Shown: piece after piece, positions 62,700 through 64,000 of the stretch
How the letters are laid out: every line of letters starts with the position of its first letter
Position numbering within the stretch: the stretch's first letter is position 1
Source of the DNA: G963663495 sp963663495
GTDB lineage: Bacteria > Bacteroidota > Rhodothermia > Rhodothermales > Bin80
Direction: 5' to 3'
Length of the DNA stretch: 64,000 bases
NCBI GenBank assembly: GCA_963663495.1
Contig: OY760427.1
Span: 4,340,001-4,404,000 of the forward strand
Program-made: the position numbers and the translations under genes
Notes under the pieces: model-generated
What the model saw: only the letters and a program-made list of their open reading frames with translations
Told to the model about the DNA's origin: nothing
The model's database searches: none

Positions 62700-62999
62700 C
62701 TAGATGCCCTCAAAGAAGTCTATGGGCTGGCTGTCTTTTGCAAGCGTAACGATAGCCTTTTTATAGGTGGCTGTCCGCCCTTCGCGTACACCACGCCGGG
62801 TAAACTGCCTGCGGCGTTTGCCACGTACAATCATCGTCCGAACCTCTTTGATGAGGACACCGGGGTACCGTTTCTGGACCGCGCGTGCGATTTCAACCTT
62901 GTTAGCCTCCATTCTAACCACAAACGCGTAATGCCCGCTTTCCATGAGGGTGGTCATCTTCTCTGTCACCAGCGGGCGTATAATGGCGGAGCTTGTCAT
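62700..62999 (-). CDS. rplW: 50S ribosomal protein L23
   Basis: A 99-residue tunnel-exit protein and docking site for trigger factor: 'IIRPLVTEKMTTLMESGHYA', 'VVRMEANKVEIARAVQKRYP' and 'KEVRTMIVRGKRRRQFTRRG'. Start overlaps the rplD stop by 4 bp. Confidence 0.96.
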   Translation of the reverse strand: MTSSAIIRPLVTEKMTTLMESGHYAFVVRMEANKVEIARAVQKRYPGVLIKEVRTMIVRGKRRRQFTRRGVREGRTATYKKAIVTLAKDSQPIDFFEGI

Positions 63000-63649
63000 G
63001 AGGTTGTCGTCTCCATTGGGGATGCTCCCAGTGTGGCCGTCAGCACGTTGGTTGCCGGTTCTTCCATCACAATCATGCCTGCACGAAGGATATCCTCGGC
63101 AGATACATTGCGCGCTTCCCGTACTGCTACCCTTGGAGCATTGCGGCTTGACAGATGCACGGCCGGTGCATTCTGTGTTGTGATAACGAGAACCGGCCTT
63201 TGAATTACTTCCAACAGGTGCAGGACATTCAGAAGGCGGCGTGTAGAGGGCCGATCAAACGCTAGCGGCTCCACCACGCGGATGGCGTCTTCCTGCACTT
63301 TGTAGCTTAGAGCAGAGCAACGTGCCAGTTGTTTGGTCTTCTTGGACAGCCGAATGGAATACCTGCGAGGGCGCGGGCCGAAGATGCGCCCGCCACCACG
63401 CCTCAACGGCGATACGCTGGCACCGCTGCGGGCACTGCCAGTTCCTTTCTGGCGGTACAGCTTGCGACCGCTACCCCTCACTTCCGATCTTTCCTTTGTC
63501 TTGTGTGTCCCTTGCCTGCGGCTTGCCTGTGTACGCCTGATGTCAAGCCATAGCACATGGTCATTGGGCTCCACTCCGAACACCGCCGGGTTGAGCACTA
63601 CTACACGTCCCGTTGACGTGCCGTCGTTATGATATACGCCCAGCTCCAT
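62996..63649 (-). CDS. rplD: 50S ribosomal protein L4
   Basis: A 217-residue protein with a long loop into the exit tunnel: 'RRQGTHKTKERSEVRGSGRK', 'LYRQKGTGSARSGASVSPLR', 'GGGRIFGPRPRRYSIRLSKK'. The globular C-terminal part ends 'VSAEDILRAGMIVMEEPATN'. In E. coli L4 represses the S10 operon. Directly after rplC. Confidence 0.97.
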   Translation of the reverse strand: MELGVYHNDGTSTGRVVVLNPAVFGVEPNDHVLWLDIRRTQASRRQGTHKTKERSEVRGSGRKLYRQKGTGSARSGASVSPLRRGGGRIFGPRPRRYSIRLSKKTKQLARCSALSYKVQEDAIRVVEPLAFDRPSTRRLLNVLHLLEVIQRPVLVITTQNAPAVHLSSRNAPRVAVREARNVSAEDILRAGMIVMEEPATNVLTATLGASPMETTTS

Positions 63650-64000
63650 TCAGGTTCTCTTGGAAATCTTAACGATGCATTTGTTGGCGCCGGGCACTGC
63701 CCCGCGCACTAAAACCAGGTTATGTTCGGCGATAACGCGGGCCACGGCCAGATTTTTTATCGTCACTCTCCTGCCGCCCATGCGACCGCCCATGCGCATG
63801 CCTTTCATCACGCGTGACGGATCAGAGGCTGCACCAATCGACCCGGGAGCGCGCTCGCGGTTGTGCTGGCCGTGCGTACGGTCGTTGACACCGCGAAACC
63901 CGTGGCGTCTGACCACACCCTGAAACCCTTTACCCTTGGATGTGGCAGCCACATCCACGGTATCGCCGGCACTGAACACCTGTTCCGCCCGCAATTCCTG
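63650..64000 (-). CDS. rplC: 50S ribosomal protein L3, C-terminal part (runs off window)
   Basis: The frame is open to the window edge at 64000 without a start codon of the family, so the 5' part lies outside. The visible 116 residues include 'VDVAATSKGKGFQGVVRRHG', 'RGVNDRTHGQHNRERAPGSI' and 'GRMGGRRVTIKNLAVARVIA', the L3 core loop that reaches the peptidyl-transferase centre. rpsJ is expected next to the right. Confidence 0.96.
   Translation of the reverse strand, partial: QELRAEQVFSAGDTVDVAATSKGKGFQGVVRRHGFRGVNDRTHGQHNRERAPGSIGAASDPSRVMKGMRMGGRMGGRRVTIKNLAVARVIAEHNLVLVRGAVPGANKCIVKISKRT

Overview
The window looks like a chromosomal segment of a Gram-negative bacterium of the Bacteroidota/FCB side of the tree, most likely a Rhodothermota/Balneolota-like lineage. 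The reasons are an S10-spc-alpha ribosomal cluster in which secY is followed directly by map, infA and rpmJ with no adk, Cys-less S4, S14 and L36, a TonB-dependent receptor and a TonB transducer, and a run of secreted or outer-membrane proteins. The lineage is inferred from gene content only; there is no rRNA gene in the window. Several enzymes are standard housekeeping proteins: FabI, SuhB-type phosphatase, BirA, CoaX, PPK2, KatG, ClpS, RuvX, RelA/SpoT and an HU/IHF protein.

Layout. 1-5741: the end of a TonB-dependent receptor, then a leftward set suhB-like, fabI, L,D-transpeptidase, methyltransferase, ClpP-class NfeD protease and small NfeD protein. 5742-8979: mobile-element debris, namely a DruA-domain (DUF4338) fragment and an IS66 transposase broken by an in-frame TGA. 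8980-14624: a secreted hypothetical protein, birA-coaX, a large M28 peptidase and a two-repeat hypothetical protein. 14625-22051: the most rearranged part. A 3.05-kb IS4-type element encodes a transposase with a DruA-like N-terminal domain fused to a Tn5-like DDE transposase. It has ~180-bp inverted repeats and a 9-bp target duplication. Two tnpB elements flank ppk2, and the first sits at a deletion scar joining the start of metY to the end of a CoA-binding-protein gene. 22126-31699: katG and a 2265-residue Calx-beta/autotransporter protein. 31700-32960: degenerate DNA. 32961-41528: GMC oxidoreductase, a beta-barrel protein, a quinone-oxidoreductase-like enzyme, tonB, clpS, an AbgT transporter and a GH3 enzyme. 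41595-43069: a third tnpB element. 43118-49828: a cysteine-desulfurase-like enzyme, then a leftward group with CPBP protease, TPR, TPM and LemA proteins, ruvX, HU/IHF and rel. 49890-64000: the ribosomal protein/secY/rpoA supercluster, leftward, running off the right edge inside rplC.

The points most worth following up are the complete DruA-IS4 fusion transposon with its small HTH-like second ORF, and the three tnpB elements. The tnpB elements share a compound left end, a 180-bp module that itself has left- and right-end-like borders. Each tnpB copy carries its own frame-breaking lesions, and no tnpA is present in the window. The single-base indels in the window fall in short homopolymers of mobile or disrupted genes, while the core genes are intact.
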